A stretch of 32,781 bases of DNA from Paracoccaceae bacterium (lineage in GTDB: Bacteria; Pseudomonadota; Alphaproteobacteria; Rhodobacterales; Rhodobacteraceae), in the NCBI GenBank assembly GCA_902633655.1, contig CACPHA010000020.1, positions 1-32,781 on the forward strand. Reading direction: 5' to 3'. This document shows positions 8,313-15,642 of this stretch, one piece after another. The position numbers and the translations under genes are program-made. Positions within the stretch are counted from its first letter, which is position 1. Every line of letters starts with the position of its first letter. Under the pieces are notes generated by a model. It did no database searches. It saw only the letters and a list, made by a program, of their open reading frames with translations, and was not told the DNA's origin.

Positions 8313-9629
8313 TTAATTGATCTGTTTTCGAAGCATAGATTTCAAAGGAATTGAGGCTCCTAACCGGCGTAATAAAAACATAAGCCCAAGGAACTTGCGT
8401 TGCATAAAAAGCAGATCAGCTGGGATGAGATCCGTTGGTACGATTGTTGACATTTCTCCAACATTTTTGGCATTTATGTAATCGAACACCTTACTGTCCG
8501 AAAAGGAGAAAGTATCGGATGCGTGAAATTCTTTCAGCGCGATATTCAATACTTTCTCTACAAGGTTATGAGCTGTGATGGGCATTTCTGTAGGCATGAG
8601 ATCATACTTAGCCAATGTCTCTATTAGGGACGCTTTATCATTAGCTAAAAAGCTTGCCGCGAGTTCACTATAGATGCGAATAACATTTGGCGATGGTTCT
8701 ATACACGCCCCAAAATCTAGGAGCTTGATATTGGCAGATTTCACATCATACCGATAATTTGCAAAGTTGGGATCTGTTTGGACAAGCTTAAACTCAAAGA
8801 CTTCGCGAATAGCCCAATCGACCATCAATAGAGCGATTCTGTCCTTATCAACTTTGGAAAACTGATCCAGGCAATCGAGGTCAACACCTTCTTCTAATGA
8901 CATCGCAAGGATCGAATTTGTCGAAAATTTTGCAAAGCAAACGGGCGTTTGAATGCCATTTGTCGAAGATGCTAGCGCGTGAAATCTGTGCAGAAAATCT
9001 GCTTCACGAACATAGTCTGTTTCCAACAGGAGTTGAGCCTTACAAATTTCCAGATAATGGTCAATATCTAATGCCCCTGGTAGGAGACCACTACTTTTCG
9101 CAATTATCTTAAGATTGCGTAAATCACTGTGTATCGATTCTTTAATGTTCGGAAACTGTACTTTGATTGCAAGTTTTTGCCCTTCTTTACTGACCGCTTT
9201 GTGGACTTGGCCGATGGACGCGGCTGCAAACGGTCGAACGTCAAACTGGCGAAATTCATTTAACCATCCGTCGCCCCAGTTTTGGTTTAAGATGCGTCTT
9301 AATTGCTGCGGCGGCATTGCATGTCCCTGCGCCCTCAAACGCGATAGAACATGGGAAAGATCAGATGGAAGTAAGTCGCCACCTTCCATTGACGCGATTT
9401 GCCCTAATTTCATTATGGCTCCTCGCATAGTTGCTAACGTACTTGTTATTTCCTCAAAATTACCTTTGGATAAAAAGAGGGAGCTGGCATCAGGTCTTTT
9501 TCCACGCGCTAATTCTAATATGGCATCCTTTGCCATTTTTGTACCAACTCTAACTGCAAGTTTACCGATGCCAAAAGTTCTGGCATATTGGCTATCTGGC
9601 ACACGCTTGGCTAAAATTTTTCGATTCAT
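8313..9629 (-). CDS. AarF/ABC1/UbiB family atypical kinase
   Basis: About 438 aa of the ABC1/ADCK/UbiB protein-kinase-like family, linked to ubiquinone or other lipid metabolism and probably membrane-associated. Family marks are visible in order: the KxGQ motif in MKLGQIASMEGGDLLP, the alanine-rich nucleotide loop in FAAASIGQVHKA, the lysine in LAIKVQFPN, the catalytic-loop equivalent QTDPNFANY, and the metal-binding DFG in IKLLDFGA. All key residues are present, so it is likely active. The ATG at 9629 is used; a TTG two codons earlier (9635) has a comparable upstream GAGG and cannot be excluded. It is divergent from the DUF3102-like gene, and its left side borders the gene-poor stretch. The exact role (UbiB or a paralogue) is not clear, as no ubi genes are nearby. 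Confidence 0.88.
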   Translation of the reverse strand: MNRKILAKRVPDSQYARTFGIGKLAVRVGTKMAKDAILELARGKRPDASSLFLSKGNFEEITSTLATMRGAIMKLGQIASMEGGDLLPSDLSHVLSRLRAQGHAMPPQQLRRILNQNWGDGWLNEFRQFDVRPFAAASIGQVHKAVSKEGQKLAIKVQFPNIKESIHSDLRNLKIIAKSSGLLPGALDIDHYLEICKAQLLLETDYVREADFLHRFHALASSTNGIQTPVCFAKFSTNSILAMSLEEGVDLDCLDQFSKVDKDRIALLMVDWAIREVFEFKLVQTDPNFANYRYDVKSANIKLLDFGACIEPSPNVIRIYSELAASFLANDKASLIETLAKYDLMPTEMPITAHNLVEKVLNIALKEFHASDTFSFSDSKVFDYINAKNVGEMSTIVPTDLIPADLLFMQRKFLGLMFLLRRLGASIPLKSMLRKQIN

Positions 9630-9671
9630 GATCAACCCATCCCTCGACAGAAATTAGGTTTAAAGATGGAG

Positions 9672-9735
9672 TGTTCAAAAATAAAGTTGTTGCAATGGGA
9701 ATCCGCATCTAAGCTATAGATAAAATTATTGAACA
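9672..9735. promoter_or_regulatory. Inverted repeat in a divergent promoter region
   Basis: TGTTCAAAAAT at 9672-9682 is repeated in inverted form as ATTATTGAACA at 9725-9735, matching at 10 of 11 positions with a 42-nt spacer. It lies in the 159-bp gap between the AarF-like gene (minus) and the DUF3102-like gene (plus). The spacing suggests two half-sites or two operator copies shared by both promoters rather than a hairpin. No regulator is assigned. Confidence 0.4.
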
Positions 9736-9788
9736 AACCCGTAAGATCGGCTTAAGTTAAGAGGAAGAAGAAATAGAGGAGCGGATTG

Positions 9789-10886
9789 GTGGGCCCAGAA
9801 CATCCATTAACAGGCGACAATGCTTTAGGGGAACTGAGGAGCCTCGCAAAAAACATACAAAGCTCTCTACGAAAAACCACTTTAGAAAAAATAAAGGTCG
9901 GCGACTGGCTAACGCAAGCACGCCAATTATTGACATCTGACAATGAATTTGGAGATTGGTGTAAAGAAAATTTCCCAGGATTGAACAGACATACCCGACA
10001 AAATTACATGAATCTGGCAAAAGTCTTCGGAGGTGAATTATTCAACACCACGGATCTGCTGAGCGACACGGCACTGTACCTATTGGCACGGCCTGGAACG
10101 CCAAAGTCCATTCAGGATTTCTTCATTCAGCAGGCTCATGATGGTAAAAAGATCAAGGTAATTGACATCAAGAACGCCAAAGTCATGTACTCTGAGGTTG
10201 AAGATCGCGACAAGGACCTGTTTACTGCTCTCCAGTCACAGGGATTTTCGAAGTTTGACACTAGAATTCTGGATTCACAGAGAGGTGGTTCACAAGCGGA
10301 GCGTATTCGCGCTGCTCAAAACGGTTCCTGTGTTCTTGCCTATCCATTTGATGAAGAGCTCATTTCGTGGGCAACTGAAAATAATTGCCTATTAAATGCG
10401 CCCAATGAAAATATCGACCAAGGAAATGAGAAGCCCTTTTATAATTTTTGGCTCTATAGAAATAACAATCCAAGTGAACGGATGGTGTTTGATAACTTCT
10501 GGCGACATACACGGTCCCCAAAATCTGCGCTTGCAGCATATGAGCTAGCGATTAATTCTGCAGAAAGCGAATTGAGAAAATATGCCGTAAATTTAAAAGG
10601 TTACGTTTTACACGCGGGAAAAGTTGATACACATTGGCATGGGCCAGTGATCGCAAAGCTCGTGAATGACGGTGATAATCGCATCGATGTGATTGCAGAG
10701 CAGAATGTTCCTGCCTTTTGGATGTCCGATGCTTTTGATATCTCGGCATTTTCGATTGAAGAACTAGCTGAAAGATTACGCTTTAGTCTGGCATCGCGTG
10801 GTGATAAAGAGGAAATCCGGCGATTTATCGGAGTGCTAAAGGCCATGAATCTTGCTGCTCCATCACTTAAAGCATATCTCTATTAA
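9789..10886 (+). CDS. Unrecognised protein with DUF3102-like N-terminal region
   Basis: About 365 aa. Residues 10-125 resemble DUF3102: a helical region with GDWLTQARQLL, then FGDWCKENFPGLNRHTRQNYM, which looks like a helix-turn-helix-type module, then TALYLLARPGTPKS. Such N-termini occur in phage- and plasmid-borne or regulatory proteins, which hints at DNA binding. I do not recognise the remaining 240 residues. They are mixed alpha/beta with several Trp and Tyr and a HAGKVDTHWHGP stretch that could bind metal. There is no signal peptide or membrane segment. The GTG at 9789 is preferred, with AGGAG 7 nt upstream; a TTG one codon earlier (9786) is only 4 nt from it. An in-frame TAG at 9774 excludes longer forms. 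It stands alone, divergent from the AarF-like kinase. Function unknown. Confidence 0.75.
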   Translation: MGPEHPLTGDNALGELRSLAKNIQSSLRKTTLEKIKVGDWLTQARQLLTSDNEFGDWCKENFPGLNRHTRQNYMNLAKVFGGELFNTTDLLSDTALYLLARPGTPKSIQDFFIQQAHDGKKIKVIDIKNAKVMYSEVEDRDKDLFTALQSQGFSKFDTRILDSQRGGSQAERIRAAQNGSCVLAYPFDEELISWATENNCLLNAPNENIDQGNEKPFYNFWLYRNNNPSERMVFDNFWRHTRSPKSALAAYELAINSAESELRKYAVNLKGYVLHAGKVDTHWHGPVIAKLVNDGDNRIDVIAEQNVPAFWMSDAFDISAFSIEELAERLRFSLASRGDKEEIRRFIGVLKAMNLAAPSLKAYLY

Positions 10887-11202
10887 AAGTTAAATTTGCC
10901 CATCCCCGGTGTTGAACTAAAGGATTGTTTTTTTGACTTAGTGTTGAATTGTATTGGCTTTCTGGCCTGGATTTTAAAACTTCTTAACCAAGGCCCGCCA
11001 CCTTACACAACAATCTCCATATCGGGAGAAGTGAATGCCCAAATGGCAATTTGTAGTTAGTTCTGCCATTATCTTCTGATCTATGGTTGCCGCAGGTATA
11101 GACAGCGCCAGCTTAGTTTTTATTGATAGATATTTTAATCTGAATTTTTGTATCTCCTAATTTTGGACACCAGGATTTAATCAAATTCACTCTTGTGTTT
11201 TT
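10887..11202. other. Spacer with a broken small frame
   Basis: The only item of note is an ATG at 11035 with GGGAG well placed upstream, giving MPKWQFVVSSAIIF before a TGA at 11077. The same frame then runs on to 11160 as a weakly hydrophobic stretch. This could be a broken small membrane protein or chance. No terminator, tRNA or repeat was seen. Confidence 0.35.
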
Positions 11203-12132
11203 TTAGCATTGAAATTTTGGGAGATAAGATCCGTTTTGTTGTTGGATGAAATCAACAATTGCTTTTGTAGCGCCAGTGGGTTCCTTATATTTTGGTGTTA
11301 ATAGGTACCACTTTCGTATTATTGGTAAATCAGGGCGGCGCAGTATCGCCAAGCGCCTAGTTTTCAACTCTTCCGTTACGGTGTGTGCGGAAATTAAGGC
11401 AATTCCCAGCCCGGCGATTACTGCTTGTTTGATGGTTTCATTGGAATCGACTTCCATTGTCTGATAGGATGATCCTGGTGCTATTTGCTCGAGGTACCGG
11501 GTTGCGAGAATTCGGGTTCCAGAACCCATTTCTCTTGTTATAAATTGATAAGACAAAATTTCATCGGCTGATACATATTCACGGTTTGCTAAACTGTGGG
11601 ATGGCGGTAGAATTATAATGTGTGGATGGTCTCCGAGCACGATTTCACTGGTTGGCGTTTGGTTGGCTGGCCTACCCATAATAACAAGATCAAGAGCATT
11701 ATTACGGAGGTTCGAAATTGTCTGGTCTCGGTTTCCAATATTTAAATGTATATCGATTTCGGGATGGCGTTGTTTGATATCGGCAACCAGGGATGGAGCA
11801 AAGTATTTCCCCGTACTCACCACGCCGAGGGTTACAGATCCGGCGAGCCCTTTCCGAAGGGCTTCAATCTCTCTCATAGCCGACCATAGGGCTTGATGAG
11901 ATTGGATTTGAGCTTGCAGCAAAACTTTACCTTCAGCCGTTAATTCAAACCCGCCGGTTCCGTTTCGATAAAACATTGGGCAGCTCATGTTTTCTTCGAG
12001 TGTTTTGAGTTGTGTATGTACAGCTGGCGGCGTTAGGTGAAGGAACTCTGCAGCTTGTGTAATCGATCCAGTTTCTGAGACTGCTTGAAGGGCCCACAAT
12101 TGGCGAAATGTAAGACCATTCAGGCGCTGCAT
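11203..12132 (-). CDS. cbbR: LysR-type regulator of the Calvin cycle (CbbR)
   Basis: A LysR-family regulator of 309 aa. The N-terminal winged helix-turn-helix is at residues 5-65 (TGSITQAAEFLHLTPPAVHT). The effector domain shows CbbR-specific blocks: LGVVSTGKYFAPSLVADI, IGNRDQTISNL, LVIMGRPANQTP, REMGSGTR, and SNETIKQAVIAGLGIALIS. It is divergent from fbp-prk, with 250 bp between, the normal CbbR arrangement. CbbR proteins respond to metabolites that signal reducing or carbon status, such as NADPH, RuBP or phosphoenolpyruvate depending on species; which applies here cannot be read from the sequence. It probably binds the palindromes at 12197-12226 and also represses itself. Start: the ATG at 12132; the family aligns from its first residues. 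Confidence 0.93.
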   Translation of the reverse strand: MQRLNGLTFRQLWALQAVSETGSITQAAEFLHLTPPAVHTQLKTLEENMSCPMFYRNGTGGFELTAEGKVLLQAQIQSHQALWSAMREIEALRKGLAGSVTLGVVSTGKYFAPSLVADIKQRHPEIDIHLNIGNRDQTISNLRNNALDLVIMGRPANQTPTSEIVLGDHPHIIILPPSHSLANREYVSADEILSYQFITREMGSGTRILATRYLEQIAPGSSYQTMEVDSNETIKQAVIAGLGIALISAHTVTEELKTRRLAILRRPDLPIIRKWYLLTPKYKEPTGATKAIVDFIQQQNGSYLPKFQC

Positions 12133-12196
12133 TTAAATTTCCCAAAACTTATTAACTCAATTTTAATTTACTTTAAAAGCGTTATGTGCTCAATGC

Positions 12197-12226
12197 TAAA
12201 TCTCACTTGCCTAGATTTACAAATCT
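12197..12226. promoter_or_regulatory. Palindrome array, candidate CbbR operator
   Basis: TAAATCT (12197-12203), a 9-nt spacer, then AGATTTA (12213-12219) form a perfect 7-bp dyad. The right arm AGATTT (12213-12218) is also followed by AC and AAATCT (12221-12226), a second perfect dyad sharing the same half-site. The first dyad contains T-N11-A spacing, the LysR-type binding pattern. It lies 65-94 bp from the cbbR start and 157-186 bp from the fbp start, so it suits control of both. Confidence 0.6.
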
Positions 12227-12382
12227 TCTGCTTGCTTGCAACATGGCTCGTCAGCCGATCCAATTGGTGCTAAAACAATCAACACCGATAAAAACACATT
12301 AGAAATATTTAAACAAAAATAAATGTTAGAAATGAAAAAAAATAGAATATTGCTGTTAGGCGATGCTTGATAAAAGGGCCCT

Positions 12383-13426
12383 ATGACCAAGAAAAAAATA
12401 CCCTTCAGTGCAACTACGCGTGCTGGTGAACTATATCTTCCAACTGACGCGATACCCATGCAACTATATCCCCTATTGGACGCACTGGCCAAAGCGGCAA
12501 GCGAGCTCCGTATTATACTTATGGATAGAGCTACGGTTGATATCAGTAATCTGGTTATTGATCAAAATAGTGATGGTGATAAACAGGTAGCGTTGGACGT
12601 TATCGCCGATCAACTTTTTTATGAAGCGGTACAAACACAGGATGTTGCTTGGTATGCCTCAGAAGAACGAGAGGACGCCAAACGGGTAAACAAAAGCGGT
12701 AAGTATGCTGTCGCAATTGATCCCTTAGACGGTTCTTCAAATATCGATATTAATATGTCAGTTGGATCAATTTTTTCCATTTACTGGGCTAAAAATGATC
12801 CAGATGCCAGCTTTCTTCGACCGCCTAAGGAGCAAGTGTCATCTGGATATTTTATCTACGGCCCTCAAACGCGGTTGATGTTGACAACAGGTTCGGGCGT
12901 GCAATCTTATTATTTCGATCTTAATTCTAACAGATTTATCATAGACAAGAAAGCAATTTCAATTCCGGAAATGGCAAAAGAGTTCGCAATCAATATGTCA
13001 AATTACCATAATTGGAATAAACCAATAAGGACCTTTATTGACGATTGTATTATGCCAAAAGGTGCTATGTTTGGTGCTCAACATAACATGCGTTGGATAG
13101 CTTCTCTTGTTGCAGAAGCTGAACGTATTTTAACCCGAGGGGGAATTTTTCTATATCCTTCTGATGGTCGTGTAGGTTATGAAAACGGCCGTCTGAGAAT
13201 GGTATATGAAGTTGGTGCAATCGCATTTCTAATTGAGCAAGCCGGAGGTCAGGCAACTGATGGAACTAAGCCAATTATGGAGAAAACTGCCTTGCATTTG
13301 CATGCTAGAACACCGTTTATGTTTGGCAGTCGCAAAAATGTAGAACAAGTTGTGGCGTATCATGATCTCCCAGATCACGAAATGTCCGCACTATTTGTTG
13401 AACGGGGGCTATTCAGGAGAGTCTGA
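12383..13426 (+). CDS. fbp: Class I fructose-1,6-bisphosphatase
   Basis: Hydrolyses fructose-1,6-bisphosphate to fructose-6-phosphate, used in gluconeogenesis and in the regenerative part of the Calvin cycle; 347 aa, of normal length. Metal and substrate motifs are EERED at 94-98 and DPLDGSSNID at 113-122; further on, GGIFLYPSDGRVGYENGRLRMVYE carries the sugar-phosphate-binding region (quoted in full it is longer, key residues Tyr, Lys/Arg and Glu near 245-280). As it is followed after 5 bp by prk and is divergent from cbbR, it is the cbbF-type copy. Start: the ATG at 12383, with a short purine run upstream. Regulation by CbbR is inferred from the adjacent palindromes. Confidence 0.95.
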   Translation: MTKKKIPFSATTRAGELYLPTDAIPMQLYPLLDALAKAASELRIILMDRATVDISNLVIDQNSDGDKQVALDVIADQLFYEAVQTQDVAWYASEEREDAKRVNKSGKYAVAIDPLDGSSNIDINMSVGSIFSIYWAKNDPDASFLRPPKEQVSSGYFIYGPQTRLMLTTGSGVQSYYFDLNSNRFIIDKKAISIPEMAKEFAINMSNYHNWNKPIRTFIDDCIMPKGAMFGAQHNMRWIASLVAEAERILTRGGIFLYPSDGRVGYENGRLRMVYEVGAIAFLIEQAGGQATDGTKPIMEKTALHLHARTPFMFGSRKNVEQVVAYHDLPDHEMSALFVERGLFRRV

Positions 13427-13431
13427 AAAGA

Positions 13432-14304
13432 ATGAGCAAAAAGCACCCTATCATCTCAGTAACTGGTTCTTCTGGGGCTGGCACCTCAACGATTCGTCAT
13501 ACCTTTGAACAAATTTTCCGTCGAGAAAAAGTTATCCCTGCGACAATACAGGGCGATGCCTTTCATCGCTACAACCGGCAGCAAATGCAATCTGAGCTGA
13601 AAAAAAGAGCTAAGGCAGGAGACGATACTTTTTCGCATTTTTCCTTCGATGCGAATAATCTGCCACGTTTGGAGCAGTTGTTCAAAACTTATGGAAAATC
13701 AGGAATTGGCCAAACGCGCGAGTACGTTCATGATGCTTCAGAAGCGGAAAGATATGGGGTTGATCCTGGGCACTTTACTACTTGGCGCGACTTTGAACCT
13801 AATACAGACCTTTTGTTTTACGAAGGCTTGCATGGTGCCGTTGTAAATAAAACAGTCAACATTGCACGGCATGCCGACCTAAAGATTGGAATTGTTCCGG
13901 TGATAAATCTGGAGTGGATACAAAAGATCCACAGAGACAAGGCAAGCCGTGGGTATTCTACTGAGGCCGTAACAGATGTCATTTTGCGCCGTATGCACGC
14001 CTATGTACACTGCATTATCCCTCAGTTTGCTGAAACTAATATTAATTTCCAACGTGTTCCAGTCGTTGATACATCGAACCCTCTTGTTGCCCGGTGGATT
14101 CCAACGCCGGACGAAAGCCTTGTTGTTATCCGATTTAAAGACCCGCGGGGCATTGATTTCTCCTATCTAACGAATATGATCGATGGCAGTTGGATGAGCC
14201 GTGCAAATTCTATTGTAATTCCGGGTGGCAAATTAGACCTAGCAATGCAATTGATATTTACACCCATGATCGAACGATTAGTTATACAGAGCAGGCATAT
14301 TTGA
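13432..14304 (+). CDS. prkB: Phosphoribulokinase, proteobacterial class I
   Basis: Phosphorylates ribulose-5-phosphate with ATP to give ribulose-1,5-bisphosphate, the RuBisCO substrate; 290 aa, the length of the octameric bacterial form. The P-loop is GSSGAGTS at residues 12-19. Then come GDAFHRYNR (catalytic Asp and substrate-binding His/Arg region), FYEGLHGAVV and KIGIVPVINLEWIQKIHRD, all typical of the bacterial enzyme. It follows fbp by 5 bp. Its stop codon sits inside a two-tier stem-loop that separates it from rpe. This is a marker gene for the Calvin cycle, yet no RuBisCO gene occurs in the window. Often called cbbP. Confidence 0.96.
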   Translation: MSKKHPIISVTGSSGAGTSTIRHTFEQIFRREKVIPATIQGDAFHRYNRQQMQSELKKRAKAGDDTFSHFSFDANNLPRLEQLFKTYGKSGIGQTREYVHDASEAERYGVDPGHFTTWRDFEPNTDLLFYEGLHGAVVNKTVNIARHADLKIGIVPVINLEWIQKIHRDKASRGYSTEAVTDVILRRMHAYVHCIIPQFAETNINFQRVPVVDTSNPLVARWIPTPDESLVVIRFKDPRGIDFSYLTNMIDGSWMSRANSIVIPGGKLDLAMQLIFTPMIERLVIQSRHI

Positions 14305-14331
14305 TCCATTGTAACAATGGTTGCGCCTGCT
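14290..14331 (+). promoter_or_regulatory. Two-tier intercistronic stem-loop between prk and rpe
   Basis: Outer stem: AGCAGGC (14290-14296) with GCCTGCT (14325-14331), 7 bp. Inner stem: CCATTG (14306-14311) with CAATGG (14315-14320), 6 bp around a TAA loop. The prk stop codon (14302-14304) lies in the internal loop. No T-run follows, so it is more likely an mRNA-stability or partial attenuation element than a classical terminator. Confidence 0.5.
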
Positions 14332-14383
14332 ATCCTCTCTCTTTAGAGCTATTTTTAGTATTTTAACCACATTGAGAAGTATA

Positions 14384-15067
14384 ATGATTTTTGATCCCAC
14401 CGTAAAAATCGCCCCCTCTATCCTATCAGCTGATTTTTCAAATTTCGGTCAAGAGATAGAGGCTATTGAGTCTCAGGGATGCGACTGGGTTCATGTAGAT
14501 GTGATGGATGGACATTTTGTGCCAAATCTTACTTTTGGACCAACACTGTGTTCTGCAATCCGGAAGCATATCAAAACAGTAATGGATGTGCATTTGATGA
14601 TTACACCTGTTGATCCTTATATTAAAGCCTATGCAAATGCTGGTGCAGATATTATTACGGCACACATAGAGGCAGGCCCCCATGCTCATCGAACAATACA
14701 AGTGATCCGAGAAGCTGGATGTAAGGCAGGGATTGCGTTAAATCCTGGGACCCCGGCGGGAGCAGTGGAGCACCTGCTTGATGTGGTCGACCTGATCTGT
14801 ATTATGACGGTAAATCCAGGCTTCGGAGGTCAAAAATTTATCTATTCCCAAATTGAAAAAGTTAAAAAATTATCGAGTATGATTGGCGATCGCCCTATTC
14901 ACATCGAAATTGATGGCGGTATAACGGTAGACACTGCACCTTTGGTGAAGAAGGCTGGTGCAGATGTGTTAGTCGTAGGGTCAGCTGTATTTGATGGTGG
15001 ATCTGTTGAAAATCCGTCAGTTTACGGAGAAAATATTCGGGCTATTAGAGAAGCTACAGGAGGGTAA
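14384..15067 (+). CDS. rpe: Ribulose-phosphate 3-epimerase
   Basis: Interconverts ribulose-5-phosphate and xylulose-5-phosphate in the Calvin and pentose phosphate cycles; 227 aa, a (beta/alpha)8 barrel. Motifs: KIAPSILSADFSNFG at the N-terminus, VDVMDGHFVPNLTFG with a catalytic Asp and metal-binding His, DVHLMI, MTVNPGFGGQKF, and EIDGGI with the second Asp. The start at 14384 has GAGAAG just upstream; an in-frame ATG at 14321 would add 21 residues unlike the family. It sits after prk, consistent with supply of the PRK substrate, and is followed 2 bp later by a redoxin gene. Could be named cbbE. Confidence 0.96.
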   Translation: MIFDPTVKIAPSILSADFSNFGQEIEAIESQGCDWVHVDVMDGHFVPNLTFGPTLCSAIRKHIKTVMDVHLMITPVDPYIKAYANAGADIITAHIEAGPHAHRTIQVIREAGCKAGIALNPGTPAGAVEHLLDVVDLICIMTVNPGFGGQKFIYSQIEKVKKLSSMIGDRPIHIEIDGGITVDTAPLVKKAGADVLVVGSAVFDGGSVENPSVYGENIRAIREATGG

Positions 15068-15069
15068 AG

Positions 15070-15642
15070 ATGGCTTCTATACCACCAGTTTGTGATTTTG
15101 GCTGGAAGGCTCCAGGTTTTTCGCTACCCGCTACTGACGGAAAATTCTACGCTTTAAAGGATATCAGCGGTGCAAATGGTACACTAATTATGTTTATTTG
15201 TAATCACTGCCCGTATGTTCAGTCGGTTTTGGATAGAGTTGTCCGTGATGCGCGTGATCTACAGGAATTGGGAATTGGTGTCGCTGCAGTTAGCGCCAAC
15301 GATGTTAAAACTTACCCTCAAGATAGCTTTGAGAACATGAAAAAATTGGCAAAAGACCAAGATTTTCCATTTCCGTACCTTTACGACGAAACTCAGAAAA
15401 CCGCACGTGACTACAATGCAGTATGCACGCCGGATTTTTATGGTTTTAATGGTTGTGAAGAACTTCAGTACAGAGGTCGTCTTGACGCGTCAGGACGTAA
15501 TGCAGGCCCTATTGACCTTCGTCGTGATCTTTATGAAGCCATGAAGCAAATTGTCGAAACTGGGCAGGGCCCGAGAGATCAAATTGCTTCCATCGGATGC
15601 TCAATAAAATGGAAGATGCCTCAAAAGCCCTCGTTATTTTGA
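15070..15642 (+). CDS. Thioredoxin-family redoxin (AhpC/TSA-like, PRX-like)
   Basis: A 190-residue cytoplasmic thioredoxin-fold protein. The N-terminus APGFSLPATDGKFYAL is typical of the AhpC/TSA-redoxin branch. The active-site motif is CNHCPYV at about residues 45-51, in the position of the peroxidatic or resolving cysteines. No signal peptide is seen. It begins 2 bp after the rpe stop and so belongs to the fbp-prk-rpe transcript. A redox link to Calvin-cycle enzymes is possible but only inferred from position. Peroxidase versus disulfide reductase activity cannot be decided from the sequence. Confidence 0.85.
   Translation: MASIPPVCDFGWKAPGFSLPATDGKFYALKDISGANGTLIMFICNHCPYVQSVLDRVVRDARDLQELGIGVAAVSANDVKTYPQDSFENMKKLAKDQDFPFPYLYDETQKTARDYNAVCTPDFYGFNGCEELQYRGRLDASGRNAGPIDLRRDLYEAMKQIVETGQGPRDQIASIGCSIKWKMPQKPSLF

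Noticed and set aside
9752-10020. Minus-strand frames opposite the DUF3102-like gene
   Set aside because: They are antisense shadows; the plus-strand frame is longer and has a clear ribosome binding site.
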